Assembly (NCBI GenBank): GCA_945873815.1
Contig: CAMCEE010000006.1
Coordinates: 1-64,000 of the forward strand
Reading direction: 5' to 3'
DNA: 64,000 bases
Source of the DNA: an uncultured Caryophanales bacterium
GTDB lineage: Bacteria > Bacillota_I > Bacilli_A > RFN20 > CAG-449
A program made the position numbers and the translations under genes. This document shows, one piece after another, positions 42,901 through 51,868 of the stretch; position 1 is the first letter of the stretch; the number at the start of each line of letters is the position of its first letter. The notes below the pieces were generated by a model. That model was not told where the DNA came from. It worked only from the letters and a program-made list of their open reading frames with translations, and did no database searches.

Positions 42901-44371
42901 CTACTTTCTTTGCATATATGTTCTTCAAATCCAATTTACTTTCAAGAGCATATGCAATGTTGAAACATTCAGATTCAGTAAATGCTTTTGTCATAATATT
43001 AACATCAAATGGGAACCCGTCATCTAATCCCATTGGAATAGAAATAGATGGTAAACCAGCAAAATTACCCATTGCAAGATGATTTTCAATCGCCATAGTA
43101 CCTTGATCAAGTTTATCACTTATATTATCGTTTGAAATAAATGGATTTCTAATAATACCTCCACATGGAGTTACAATCGCATCGTATGAAGATAAGATCT
43201 CATTCACCTTATTAACAACAATCCTTCTAATCTTTTGTGCACGTAGGAATAATTCTTCTTGATTATCTTTAAATAATGAATAAGAACCAATTACAAATCT
43301 TCTCTTAATCAATTCGGAGAATCCTGCAGTTCTTGCTTTCATCATAACTTCTTGATATGTTTTTTCTTCGCCAATTCGAGGCCCAAATTTGATTCCATCA
43401 AGATTTGCATTATTAGATGTAGCTTCAGCACAAGAAATAATCATATACGTTGGATAGATAGCCGCAAGTAATCTTAAATCAATGGATACTTCTTCAACAC
43501 TAGCTCCAAGTGAAACAAATATATCTTTTATCTTATTCATACCATCTAAGATAGGTTGATCCTTAATTGATTCATTTAGTTCTTTAATATAAGCTATTCT
43601 TTTTCCATTTAAACTCTTTTCTAGATCTTTTAAATAATCAGGAACCGCATTAATTGATGAAGTAGCATCATGAGATAAATCTTCTCCCGCAAGAACATTC
43701 AAAACAAGTGCAGCATCTTTAACAGTTCTAGTAAAATATGCAACGTGATCTAATGATGGAGCAAAAGGAAATAAACCATAACGAGAAATCCTTCCCCAAG
43801 ATGGTTTCATTCCAACTAATCCTGCATACGAAGCAGGTTTTCTTACTGAATCACCAGTATCAGAGCCAAGAGAAAATGGCACAATTCCTTGAGCAACAAT
43901 TGAAGCAGATCCGCAAGAAGATCCACCAATCTTATATGTGTGAGTAGGATCATATGGATTATATGTAATTCCTTTATGTCCTGTAGTACCAGTTCCCCCC
44001 ATTGCAAGTTCATCTAGAGTAGTTTTTGCAATTAACACTGCTTTCTTTTCTTTTAATTTTGCAATTACTGTTGCATCGAAGCAAGGAATATAATCTTTTA
44101 AAATATCACTAGAAGCAGTAGTTAAAATATCCTTTGTTGCAAAATTATCCTTCGCGACGAAAGGAATGCCCCAAAACACATTATCTTCTTCAACTTCATT
44201 TAATGAAGAAGCAAATTCCAATGCTTCTTTTTCAGCAAGTGTTTCGATTGCATTTGTATTTTCTCTTTTAATTTCTTCAATCACTTCCTTAGCGAGTTCT
44301 AAAGGAGTAACTTTCTTAGAAACTAATAATTCATGTAATTCCTCTATTGTTTTTCCGATGTAATTACTCAT
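42893..44371 (-). CDS. gatA: Asp/Glu-tRNA amidotransferase subunit A
   Basis: About 492 residues of the amidase-signature family. The Ser-cisSer-Lys triad is visible: Lys in PFVAKDNFAT, and the GGSSCGSA block and SLGSDTGDSVRKPA block with the two Ser. It releases ammonia from glutamine for GatB. Start set at ATG 44371, one base after the gatC stop and preceded by GGTGGTGGG; the longer frame is not family-like. Confidence 0.95.
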   Translation of the reverse strand: MSNYIGKTIEELHELLVSKKVTPLELAKEVIEEIKRENTNAIETLAEKEALEFASSLNEVEEDNVFWGIPFVAKDNFATKDILTTASSDILKDYIPCFDATVIAKLKEKKAVLIAKTTLDELAMGGTGTTGHKGITYNPYDPTHTYKIGGSSCGSASIVAQGIVPFSLGSDTGDSVRKPASYAGLVGMKPSWGRISRYGLFPFAPSLDHVAYFTRTVKDAALVLNVLAGEDLSHDATSSINAVPDYLKDLEKSLNGKRIAYIKELNESIKDQPILDGMNKIKDIFVSLGASVEEVSIDLRLLAAIYPTYMIISCAEATSNNANLDGIKFGPRIGEEKTYQEVMMKARTAGFSELIKRRFVIGSYSLFKDNQEELFLRAQKIRRIVVNKVNEILSSYDAIVTPCGGIIRNPFISNDNISDKLDQGTMAIENHLAMGNFAGLPSISIPMGLDDGFPFDVNIMTKAFTESECFNIAYALESKLDLKNIYAKKVGE

Positions 44372-44372
44372 A

Positions 44373-44669
44373 TTATCCCACCACCTTTGGAAGCTTAATT
44401 TGTCCATCGACAACATCTTTTGCATTTCTTAAAATATCATCTTTTGATAATGATGGTTCCTCTACGTCATCTCTTAAATAATCCGTATAAATATCAAAAG
44501 GGAAAGTCATCGGCGATACATTTTCTAAACCATCAATTTCACCAAGTAATTCCATTTGTTTAGTAAGAACATCAAATTCTTTTAATAACACTTCATATTG
44601 TTCATCTGACATGTCAAACATTAAATTATTCGCACATTTTACTAATAATGCTTTATCATATTTAACCAT
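44373..44669 (-). CDS. gatC: Asp/Glu-tRNA amidotransferase subunit C
   Basis: 98 residues. The family pattern is seen in CANNLMFDMSDEQYEVLLKEFD and GLENVSPMTFPF followed by LRDDVEEPSLSKDDILRNA. It wraps around and stabilises GatA/GatB. Start overlaps the pcrA stop by eight bases. Confidence 0.92.
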   Translation of the reverse strand: MVKYDKALLVKCANNLMFDMSDEQYEVLLKEFDVLTKQMELLGEIDGLENVSPMTFPFDIYTDYLRDDVEEPSLSKDDILRNAKDVVDGQIKLPKVVG

Positions 44670-46884
44670 TGTTATTATCTCCTTTCTTTATTGATATATG
44701 ATTCCCTAATAGAGTTTTCTTTCCTTCAATTCCATCGAATTGGACAACGATCAGTTTATCGATTACTTCAACTACTTTCCCTCTACCGTAAGTAGTATGT
44801 ATTACAATATCTCCAACCTTCCAGTCTGTAATGCCGTTTGTCTCACTCGATAATGCGACCTGCTTAGCAGAAATATCTTTCTTAATAAATCCTGCAGGTT
44901 TATAAATCGTTTGTGAAGAAGAATTGTATAAAGATCTAAAATCCGTCTTCTTAGTTTCAAGTCCAGCTTCTTTAATAAATCTAGAAGGTTGAAGTGGGCA
45001 TTGCATGACATAAGAATAATCTTGATTTGATGAAATAGATAATTCCTTTTTAGCACGTGTCATTGCAACGTATGCTAAGCGTCTTTCTTCTTCTAATCCC
45101 GTTCTTGATTCAGATATTGATCTTTCCGATGGGAACACTCCATCACAGAATCCATAAATGAACACATTATCAAACTCCAGACCTTTTGCAGTATGAACAG
45201 TCATTAATGAAACATAATCTCCAGTACTAACATCATCCTGTGCCGATTGAAGCATCGCATTATTAACAAAATCATCAAAATGCATAGTCGGATTTTCTTT
45301 CAAAAATCCATCAACATATGAAATCAATTCCTTTACGTTTTCTATTCTTTCATCCGCATTATCATCTTCTTCTTTTAAATACGCAAAATATCCAATATTC
45401 GTGATAAAATTCTCTAATACATTTGAAAGAGAACGATTATCTAGTTCAATTTCATTATTGACGATTTTCATTTGTTCAATAATGTTAATCCATCCCACTC
45501 TTTGTTTCAAAGTTAATGGAGAAGAATTGATATTCTCTTTTATGTACAAAAATAATGTTTGTCCTATTTTTTTAGCTTCATCAATAATTTTTTGTTCTGT
45601 AGTAGGACCGATATTCTTTTTAGGAACGTTAATGATTCTTAAAAATGCAGTATCATCTGCAGGATTAACAATTAATCTAAAATAGGAAATGATATCCTTA
45701 ATTTCACGTCTTTGATAGAATTTCATTCCACCAAATATTCTATATGGAATACGATACATACCTAAAACCGTTTCTAAATCACGCGTTAAATAGTTTACTC
45801 GATAGAGAACTGCAATATCTTTATAATTAACATTTTTTAGTTTATGAAGATCGATAATTGAAGTTACCACATGTGTGGATTCCTCTCTTTGTGTCCTTGC
45901 GTTAAATACTCTAATCGGAGTTCCTTCATCTCCAAGTGAATATAATGCTTTTTGTACTCTTTCCTTATTACAAGCAATAAGTTTATTCGAAGAAGAAAGA
46001 ATAGTTTTCGTGGAACGATAATTCCTATCAAGGATAATCGTATTCACCTTTGCACCCTTATAGATGTAGTTAACATTTTCTTCCAAATCCATGATTAAAT
46101 GATGATTTGCACCTCTCCAAGTATAAATAGTTTGATCAGGATCTCCAACGACATATAGACTTGTTTCTCTATTCATAAGGAGTGAAATAAGTTTAAATTG
46201 AACGTCATTTATATCTTGAAATTCATCTATCAATATATGTGAGATTCCACGCATATATCTTTCTCGTACACCATTATCTTTATCTTCTAATATATCAATC
46301 GTTTTTAAAAGTAAATCATCAAAATCAAAAGAATGTCTTTCATATAAAATCTCAGTATACTCTCTAAAATAGACTTTAAAATCTTTTAAAGTAGAATCAG
46401 GATATTCATCATTTTTAATGTCTTCATATTCTAATCCTCTCATTTTTTTATTGCCAATCCATTCTAAGCACTTCTTAATATTTGCATCGGTTTTAGGAAG
46501 ATGATGAAGTTCAGAAAAAATGTATTTCATAATTCCTAATTGATCTTCCTCATCAAGAATAGTGAAATTTCTAGGATACCCTATATGCTCTGCTTCAAAA
46601 CGCAAAAATCTAGCACACCAAGAATGAATTGTCCCAAGAAACAATCCCGATACATCTCCACATATTGAAACTACTCTTTCCTTTATTTCCTTTGCAGCTT
46701 TATTCGTGAAAGTTAATGCAATAATTGAATAAGGAGATACTCCCATTTCTTCTAATAAATATGAAATTCTATATGTTAATACTCTTGTTTTTCCAGATCC
46801 AGCACCTGCAACAACTCTAGTATATTGGCTATTACAAGTAACTCCAGCGTATTGTTCATCGTTCAATAAAGTTCTATAATCCAT
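44662..46884 (-). CDS. pcrA: UvrD/PcrA-type DNA helicase
   Basis: 740 residues of superfamily 1A. Motifs in order: Q motif LNDEQYAGVTC, I AGAGSGKTRVL, Ia TFTNKAAKEIKERV, II LIDEFQDIND, III VVGDPDQTIYTWRGA, IV LDRNYRST, V LMTVHTAKGLEFDNVFI, VI EEERRLAYVAMTRAKKEL. The C-terminal Tudor-like segment (WKVGDIVIHTTYGRGKVVEV) that binds RNA polymerase in PcrA is present. First gene of the pcrA-gatCAB-DJ-1 operon. RBS AAGGAG. Confidence 0.95.
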   Translation of the reverse strand: MDYRTLLNDEQYAGVTCNSQYTRVVAGAGSGKTRVLTYRISYLLEEMGVSPYSIIALTFTNKAAKEIKERVVSICGDVSGLFLGTIHSWCARFLRFEAEHIGYPRNFTILDEEDQLGIMKYIFSELHHLPKTDANIKKCLEWIGNKKMRGLEYEDIKNDEYPDSTLKDFKVYFREYTEILYERHSFDFDDLLLKTIDILEDKDNGVRERYMRGISHILIDEFQDINDVQFKLISLLMNRETSLYVVGDPDQTIYTWRGANHHLIMDLEENVNYIYKGAKVNTIILDRNYRSTKTILSSSNKLIACNKERVQKALYSLGDEGTPIRVFNARTQREESTHVVTSIIDLHKLKNVNYKDIAVLYRVNYLTRDLETVLGMYRIPYRIFGGMKFYQRREIKDIISYFRLIVNPADDTAFLRIINVPKKNIGPTTEQKIIDEAKKIGQTLFLYIKENINSSPLTLKQRVGWINIIEQMKIVNNEIELDNRSLSNVLENFITNIGYFAYLKEEDDNADERIENVKELISYVDGFLKENPTMHFDDFVNNAMLQSAQDDVSTGDYVSLMTVHTAKGLEFDNVFIYGFCDGVFPSERSISESRTGLEEERRLAYVAMTRAKKELSISSNQDYSYVMQCPLQPSRFIKEAGLETKKTDFRSLYNSSSQTIYKPAGFIKKDISAKQVALSSETNGITDWKVGDIVIHTTYGRGKVVEVIDKLIVVQFDGIEGKKTLLGNHISIKKGDNNNG

Positions 46885-46964
46885 ATGGCTTTACTCCTTG
46901 CTATATGATTATATCATATATTATTTTTCGCTCCTACATTAAAACAAAATGATTACAAAATTTA

Positions 46965-47411
46965 TCATAAACAAAATGATAAATCATTCATCGTATTTAT
47001 CATTTCTCTAATATTCTCAAATCCATAGATCTCATTGATGATTATCTTGTTTTCTATTACAAATAGTAAGGGAACACTTTCATACGAAATATCCTGATAA
47101 TTCATTACTCCAATATTCGATTTATTAATTTTTTTTCTTACTTCTTGATAATCAAGTAAAAATAAATCAAAATCGGCCTCATTTTTCTTATGATTCAATA
47201 CTTCTATTGTATTTTGACAAGCTAAGCAAGAAGAAGAAAAAATTAATACATAATAACGGTTTATCATCTTCAAAAAAATTTCATTCAATGGGATTCTTTC
47301 AAATGAAATATCTTCTTTTATTCCACTCGGTTCGCTTTCACTAATAGAAGAGCAAGAAACAGTAAAAGCAAAAATAAAACAAAAAAGAACATTAAAGAAC
47401 CTTTTATTCAT
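46965..47411 (-). CDS. Thioredoxin-like lipoprotein
   Basis: 148 residues. Lipoprotein signal with lipobox TVSCS (Cys about 19). The mature domain has YVLIFSSSCLACQNTIEVL, a CXXC motif in the position of a thioredoxin active site, and VPLLFVIENK before a turn where the cis-Pro is expected. Probably an extracytoplasmic thiol-disulfide protein. Start set at ATG 47411 with GAGGAGGG upstream; the longer frame would hide the signal peptide. Confidence 0.7.
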   Translation of the reverse strand: MNKRFFNVLFCFIFAFTVSCSSISESEPSGIKEDISFERIPLNEIFLKMINRYYVLIFSSSCLACQNTIEVLNHKKNEADFDLFLLDYQEVRKKINKSNIGVMNYQDISYESVPLLFVIENKIIINEIYGFENIREMINTMNDLSFCL

Positions 47412-47493
47412 AATTTTTCCCTCCTCTATTATATTTATTACGTAAATTATTCTTTTTTTTCTTAACAAATGGTAAAATACTATTGGTGATTCA

Positions 47494-48414
47494 ATGAAAA
47501 AGTACGAAGGAGTAAAAGCATTAGCTTTTGTGTCAATCATTTCTGCTATATGCTTAATACTAATACTCATGACTCATTTCACTGGTAGTGTAGGGATTAT
47601 TCTACTACTAACATTACCACTTTGTGCTAGTCTAGTTTCACTAAGCGTCAATAAAAGGTATGTATTAACATATGTAGTTGCAACGTTATTGATGTCAATT
47701 ATTGACATTCAACTCGCACTATTTGTTGTATTACCATCATTATTATCTGGCACTCTATTTGGTATATTAATCAAAAGATTCATCCACGGATATTACATCA
47801 TTATAATCAATTCTCTCTTTCAATTATTACTTGAGGTTGGAGCAATCTACTTAGTTAGAACCATTTACAACGTAGATATCATTAAAACGATTTCAACAAT
47901 AATAAAACTCGATGATAATGATTTTCATCAAATATCCTTCTTGTTTATCTTCTTAATATCTTTAATAGAAACAACTCTATCCTATTTAATCATTAGTAAT
48001 GAACTAAAGAAGATTTCATTTTCATTTAATGAAAAAAACGATAGTTTTATGCCAATACTAATAATGAACATTGTCTTACTCAGCTTATCTATTAGTTTTT
48101 TCTTCATAAATAAACTAATATCATATCTCACATTAGGAATATATCTATATTTCGCAGTTATATTAGGTTACTATATATTTAGTTTTCACGAGAAAAAGGC
48201 CATGTTAATCACTCAATGTGGCTTGTACATAATATCATTAATAATTACATTAATTGTTTCCTCTTTTATTGATATTACGTATTACCCTCTACTACTATTT
48301 ATTATTCCAGGCAGTGAAATCCTTTCAAGTATATACATTATTATTAAATGCTTGATATCAAAAAGAAGATTATCTGACGCAACTGCATTTCAAACTATAT
48401 TAAAAGAAAATTAA
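47494..48414 (+). CDS. YybS-like polytopic membrane protein
   Basis: 306 residues with eight or so transmembrane helices and short loops, similar in length and layout to DUF2232/YybS proteins of Bacillota; I see no sequence motif that settles it. RBS TTGGTGA is modest. First gene of a three-gene membrane-protein operon and divergent from the thioredoxin-like lipoprotein. Confidence 0.5.
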   Translation: MKKYEGVKALAFVSIISAICLILILMTHFTGSVGIILLLTLPLCASLVSLSVNKRYVLTYVVATLLMSIIDIQLALFVVLPSLLSGTLFGILIKRFIHGYYIIIINSLFQLLLEVGAIYLVRTIYNVDIIKTISTIIKLDDNDFHQISFLFIFLISLIETTLSYLIISNELKKISFSFNEKNDSFMPILIMNIVLLSLSISFFFINKLISYLTLGIYLYFAVILGYYIFSFHEKKAMLITQCGLYIISLIITLIVSSFIDITYYPLLLFIIPGSEILSSIYIIIKCLISKRRLSDATAFQTILKEN

Positions 48415-48431
48415 AAAGAAAGGATAGGAAA

Positions 48432-48872
48432 ATGTTCGATTTTTTAAAAACCGTTGGACAAGGTGCTCTATATTTAATTTTTTCACCATTCATTTTACTT
48501 GGTGTTGCTCTTTATAGTGTTTATGCAATATTTTTATTCTTTTTTATGTTTATTAAAAGAATCGTCTTATTCTTTAAAGGCGAAGATATGAAAGAAGAAT
48601 CACGTTACGATTTAGTCGCTAAAGTACATCTTCAAAATCAAGATATTGAAGAAGAAACTAAGCAAAATTCAATCGATGTTCCTTCAACAAACTTAATTAA
48701 GGAACAAACAACTATTATTCAATCACCAATCATTATTCAAACAGATGAACAAGGGAGAATTAAAAGCGTTCATAATGTTTCTCCAAACGGTCAATTATCA
48801 TCAAATAATGCAAACGTATTAATAAATAAAGATGAAACACCTTCTATAGAAACAAGGAGGGATGATGAATGA
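48432..48872 (+). CDS. Unknown single-spanning membrane protein with acidic tail
   Basis: 146 residues: a hydrophobic N-terminal hairpin or long helix (about 12-45), then a hydrophilic tail rich in Gln, Ser, Asn and Glu that looks disordered. No known domain. RBS AAAGGA. It overlaps the next gene by four bases (ATGA). Confidence 0.55.
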   Translation: MFDFLKTVGQGALYLIFSPFILLGVALYSVYAIFLFFFMFIKRIVLFFKGEDMKEESRYDLVAKVHLQNQDIEEETKQNSIDVPSTNLIKEQTTIIQSPIIIQTDEQGRIKSVHNVSPNGQLSSNNANVLINKDETPSIETRRDDE

Positions 48873-49561
48873 TTACTCTTTTAATTAAGCTTTCCGAATC
48901 TGATAAGAGAGTTTTAATTGCTTTACTCTTAATTATAATTCTCATATTGATTATTGTTGGCTATCTTGTAAAATTAATCAAATATATCGTCAAGGTTCAA
49001 GCGCACCACGTCGATAAAGCGATGTATGATATATTAGATGCAAACTTAATAACTGAAAAGAAAACGTTCTTTAAAGTATCATGGGAAAAAAGTAGAAGAA
49101 AATTCTATTACGATGCACGCATTCCAATGATTGTAATAATCCTAATGATCTCTTTGATTCTTGTTTATCAAACCTTCAAAGGTGATTATTCATGGTCATT
49201 CATCGGAGAAAATCTCTATGATGCATCATTCACTTTACATTTCCCAACAGAAAACTTCTTTGGTTTACAATTGATTTCCAATTGGCCAACAATTTCAAAA
49301 GCAAGTGTTTTCCATTTTGATAGTTTCGAAGCATGGATAAGTTATATTTTCTTCATTGCAATATCATATGGTGCTATTCACTTTCTAGTATGCACCTGTG
49401 CATTAATGGCACGTGATATCTATACAATAAAAGCAGGAAATGATTATTTCCATAAAGATATAAAAGATTTAAAGAAAGCAAAAATGGAAGCTCAACAAGC
49501 TCATAGAAAGAATCCAACACAAGAAATGATGGATTATGTAGAAAATAAAGATAAAGACTAA
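48869..49561 (+). CDS. Unknown three-helix membrane protein
   Basis: 230 residues with helices near 10-36, 84-105 and 148-178. A cytosolic basic segment follows helix 1 (KKTFFKVSWEKSRRKFYYDAR). The tail is charged. No family recognised. It is translationally coupled to the preceding gene and ends the operon at the terminator 49569-49650. Confidence 0.55.
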   Translation: MITLLIKLSESDKRVLIALLLIIILILIIVGYLVKLIKYIVKVQAHHVDKAMYDILDANLITEKKTFFKVSWEKSRRKFYYDARIPMIVIILMISLILVYQTFKGDYSWSFIGENLYDASFTLHFPTENFFGLQLISNWPTISKASVFHFDSFEAWISYIFFIAISYGAIHFLVCTCALMARDIYTIKAGNDYFHKDIKDLKKAKMEAQQAHRKNPTQEMMDYVENKDKD

Positions 49562-49568
49562 TAATCAT

Positions 49569-49650
49569 AAAGGATGTATGAAACTAATGTAAAACGAAAA
49601 AGCTGGACCACAACTTTATCATTGAACTACCTTGTTTCCATCCTTTTTTT
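49569..49650 (+). terminator. Terminator of the membrane-protein operon
   Basis: Arms AAAGGATG...GAAAC and GTTTC CATCCTTT close a long loop (about 45 bases) and are followed by seven T. Confidence 0.5.
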
Positions 49651-49713
49651 ATTATTAATTATATTTCGTTTATAAAACAATTCTTATTAGAAATGTTTAC
49701 TAGATTTAATAAA

Positions 49714-50338
49714 ATCGAGTAGAGAGTGAAAAACAATAGTTTCTCCGCTCCCTCTCACATCAACGTACGTACGGTCTTCCGTATACGGTTGTTTAAAAAA
49801 TATGCTTGATTTAAATTGTCTTTAGATAAGACTTCATCCATAAACTTCATAGTTTTGCTTTCCTCCTTTTGGTCTATCTATCATCACTATTTTTGGCTAA
49901 CTTTTCACAAGATACGCTTGTTACTTCTCATCCTTTCAAGTTAAATAGACACGTCCATTTGTACTTTGCAAAAGGTTTATTTATTCATCCCTTCATCTTT
50001 CGACTACTTTGGATTCTCTTGACTTCTAGTGACAAACCTTTTTTGACTTCGAGTTTCCCCAAATTCACTAGACCTCACGGTGTAAGGCATATATCTTTCT
50101 AGCCTTGAGTACTTGATTTACTAACTAACTATTACGGTCATTTGTGATTTTAATATGTTTGGCTATTTCATCACCAGTTAATCGCCTTATATCAAGTTTC
50201 TATTCGTAACCCAGTCTATTTGCTACACTCTTCTTTCATCTCATACCTCACGATACAAGACTTAGTTTCGCTATGTAGTTATAACGACTTTCCTACTCGG
50301 GACTTTCACCCTTTAGATATATGACATGCCCGTCACAC
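49714..50338 (-). mobile_element. Class IIC group II intron lacking its RT ORF
   Basis: On the minus strand the element opens with GTGTGACGGGCATG (50338 on) and AAGGGTGAAAGTCCCGA, matching the 5' end and domain I of the Oceanobacillus-type IIC intron. It closes with domain V (49761-49794), domain VI and CTCTACTCGAT (49714). Domain IV keeps an RBS and about the first 18 codons of the RT (from ATG 49850, MKFMDEVLSKDNLNQAYF) fused directly to post-ORF sequence. The domain V triad is AAC where the copy at 51777 and the family have CGC. Upstream lies a terminator stem (GCAGTCAT/ATGACCGC, about 50350-50371) and TTTTCTTT, the usual IIC target. Confidence 0.8.
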
Positions 50339-50344
50339 CAAAGA

Positions 50345-50371
50345 AAAGCGGTCATATAATGACTGCCAATT
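50345..50371 (-). terminator. Terminator of the ATPase gene, target of the intron
   Basis: Minus strand GCAGTCAT tat ATGACCGC, one mismatch, then TTTTCTTT. The group II intron begins a few bases later, as is typical for class IIC insertion behind terminators. Confidence 0.6.
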
Positions 50372-50402
50372 AACCGAACATAAACGTTCGCATATTCTCA
50401 CA

Positions 50403-50477
50403 TGGTGCAGCGTATGCAGTCTAGTGCGAACCCGATTGTTTCAAAAATTAGCAATAAACCATTATTAATTATTGAAA
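50403..50477 (-). repeat. 75-bp cassette-associated repeat, copy 3
   Basis: Plus-strand text TGGTGCAGCGTATGCAGTC, then GTGCGAACCCGATT and AAAAATTAGCAATAAACC, then ATTATTGAAA. Closest to copy 2 at 21299. It lies six bases behind the stop codon of the ATPase gene and about 32 bases before that gene's terminator. Confidence 0.75.
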
Positions 50478-50482
50478 GCAAA

Positions 50483-51697
50483 TTAGATAAACAATAAGCT
50501 GTTTTCATCTAATAAAAAATTAAAAATATTAATCATTCTGTAACCTTTCTCTAATTTTACCAAAGGATTATTATCCATACTGATTACTATTTTTTTATAT
50601 CCATCATCTAATCCTTTAAATGCACCTAATTCTCTATTTTTTGTTTCATCGTTCTCTATTGTTAAAGATACTTGAATATAATATAAATCATCGTTACTTC
50701 TGACAATAAAATCAATTTCTTGATCATTATTTTTTCCAATATCAACAACATATCCTCTTCTAAGTAATTCAAGATATACGATATTTTCTAAAATGTGTGT
50801 CATTTCTATTTGTCTATAATTAAGTTTTGCATTTCTAAGTCCCATATCAACAACGTAATACTTATTTAATGTTTTTAAATATTCTTTACCCTTAATATCA
50901 TATCTTGTCGCTTTATATAACAAGAAAGCGTCACACAAATATTTTAGATAATCTGAAATAGTTTCATTATCAACACTTTTATATCCATTCGACTTAAGAG
51001 TATTTGCAATTCTATTTGGAGAAACATAAGAACCAATACTTGAAAATAATAATTCAATTAAAGAATTAAACAATGCCTCGTTACGTATATGGTTTCTTTC
51101 AATAATATCTTTGAAAGCAATTGTTTCATTTATCATATTTAAATATTCAATTTTTTCATTTTTATTATCACTAGCACAGATATAAGGTAAACCACCATAT
51201 GTTATATATTCATTAAAAGCTGTTTGTCTATCTACATTTCTAGACTCAAAAAATTCTTTAAAAGAAATTGGATATACCTTAATTTCAATTCCTCTCCCTC
51301 TCATCTTAGTGTTAATGTCACTGGATAATAATTTTGAGTTAGAACCTGTAATGTACAAATCCGAATTAAAATCCGTTTTTATTCCGTTAACAACATCTTC
51401 AAATTCATTAACCATTTGTATCTCATCAATAAAAATATAATATTTATCTTCATCAATAATTTGATTGTTAACATATTCATACAATTTATCTGGATCTCTA
51501 AGTTTGATATTTTTTCTTGATTCAAGATTAATTGCAATAATATGATCTTTATTTACTCCTGATTCAACCAAGTAATTATAATAGATATCAAATAATAAAT
51601 ACGACTTACCACACCTTCTAATACCGGTAATTATCTTAACAATATCTTTGTCTTTATACGAAATTAGTTTTTCTAAATAGAAGTCTCTTTTTATCAT
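50483..51697 (-). CDS. AAA_14/DUF4143 ATPase
   Basis: 404 residues of the COG1373 family. Walker A GIRRCGKSYLL near residue 25, Walker B YIFIDEIQMV near 95, sensor Asn in YITGSNSKLL near 120, arginine finger region MRGRG, and the DUF4143 C-terminal domain with YYVVDMGLRNAKL and an endonuclease-like DQEIDFIVR segment. Function of the family is unresolved; such genes are common in accessory DNA. Start set at ATG 51697 (GAGGTG upstream). It lies between two IIC intron remnants and is followed by the 75-bp repeat and a terminator. Confidence 0.85.
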   Translation of the reverse strand: MIKRDFYLEKLISYKDKDIVKIITGIRRCGKSYLLFDIYYNYLVESGVNKDHIIAINLESRKNIKLRDPDKLYEYVNNQIIDEDKYYIFIDEIQMVNEFEDVVNGIKTDFNSDLYITGSNSKLLSSDINTKMRGRGIEIKVYPISFKEFFESRNVDRQTAFNEYITYGGLPYICASDNKNEKIEYLNMINETIAFKDIIERNHIRNEALFNSLIELLFSSIGSYVSPNRIANTLKSNGYKSVDNETISDYLKYLCDAFLLYKATRYDIKGKEYLKTLNKYYVVDMGLRNAKLNYRQIEMTHILENIVYLELLRRGYVVDIGKNNDQEIDFIVRSNDDLYYIQVSLTIENDETKNRELGAFKGLDDGYKKIVISMDNNPLVKLEKGYRMINIFNFLLDENSLLFI

Positions 51698-51776
51698 ATT
51701 ATTCACCTCTATCGTTATTCTAACCGCAAAACTTTCTAATTTCAATATTTTTACGATTAAAGAATATTCATTTCAC

Positions 51777-51868
51777 ATCGAGTAGAGAGTGAATAACAAT
51801 AGTTTCTCCGCTCCCTCTCACACCACCGTACGTACGGTCTTCCGTATACGGCGGTTTAAATAAACAAT
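51777..51868 (-). mobile_element. 3' end (domains V-VI) of a class IIC intron
   Basis: Minus strand: domain V with ACCGCCGTATACGG...CCGTACGTACGGTGGT (51856-51821), identical in plan to the Oceanobacillus IIC intron including the CGC triad, then TGTGAGAGGGAGCGGAG and CTCTACTCGAT ending at about 51777. It follows the RT fragment below. The 5' half of this intron copy is missing. Confidence 0.8.

Noticed and set aside
49869-50102. Plus-strand ORF of 77 codons.
   Set aside because: It lies antisense within the group II intron domains; no RBS and no protein-like character.
50403-50477. Integron attC sites as an explanation for the 75-bp repeats.
   Set aside because: No RYYYAAC/GTTRRRY core pair in the expected positions and no integron integrase in the window; only the cassette-like arrangement is similar.
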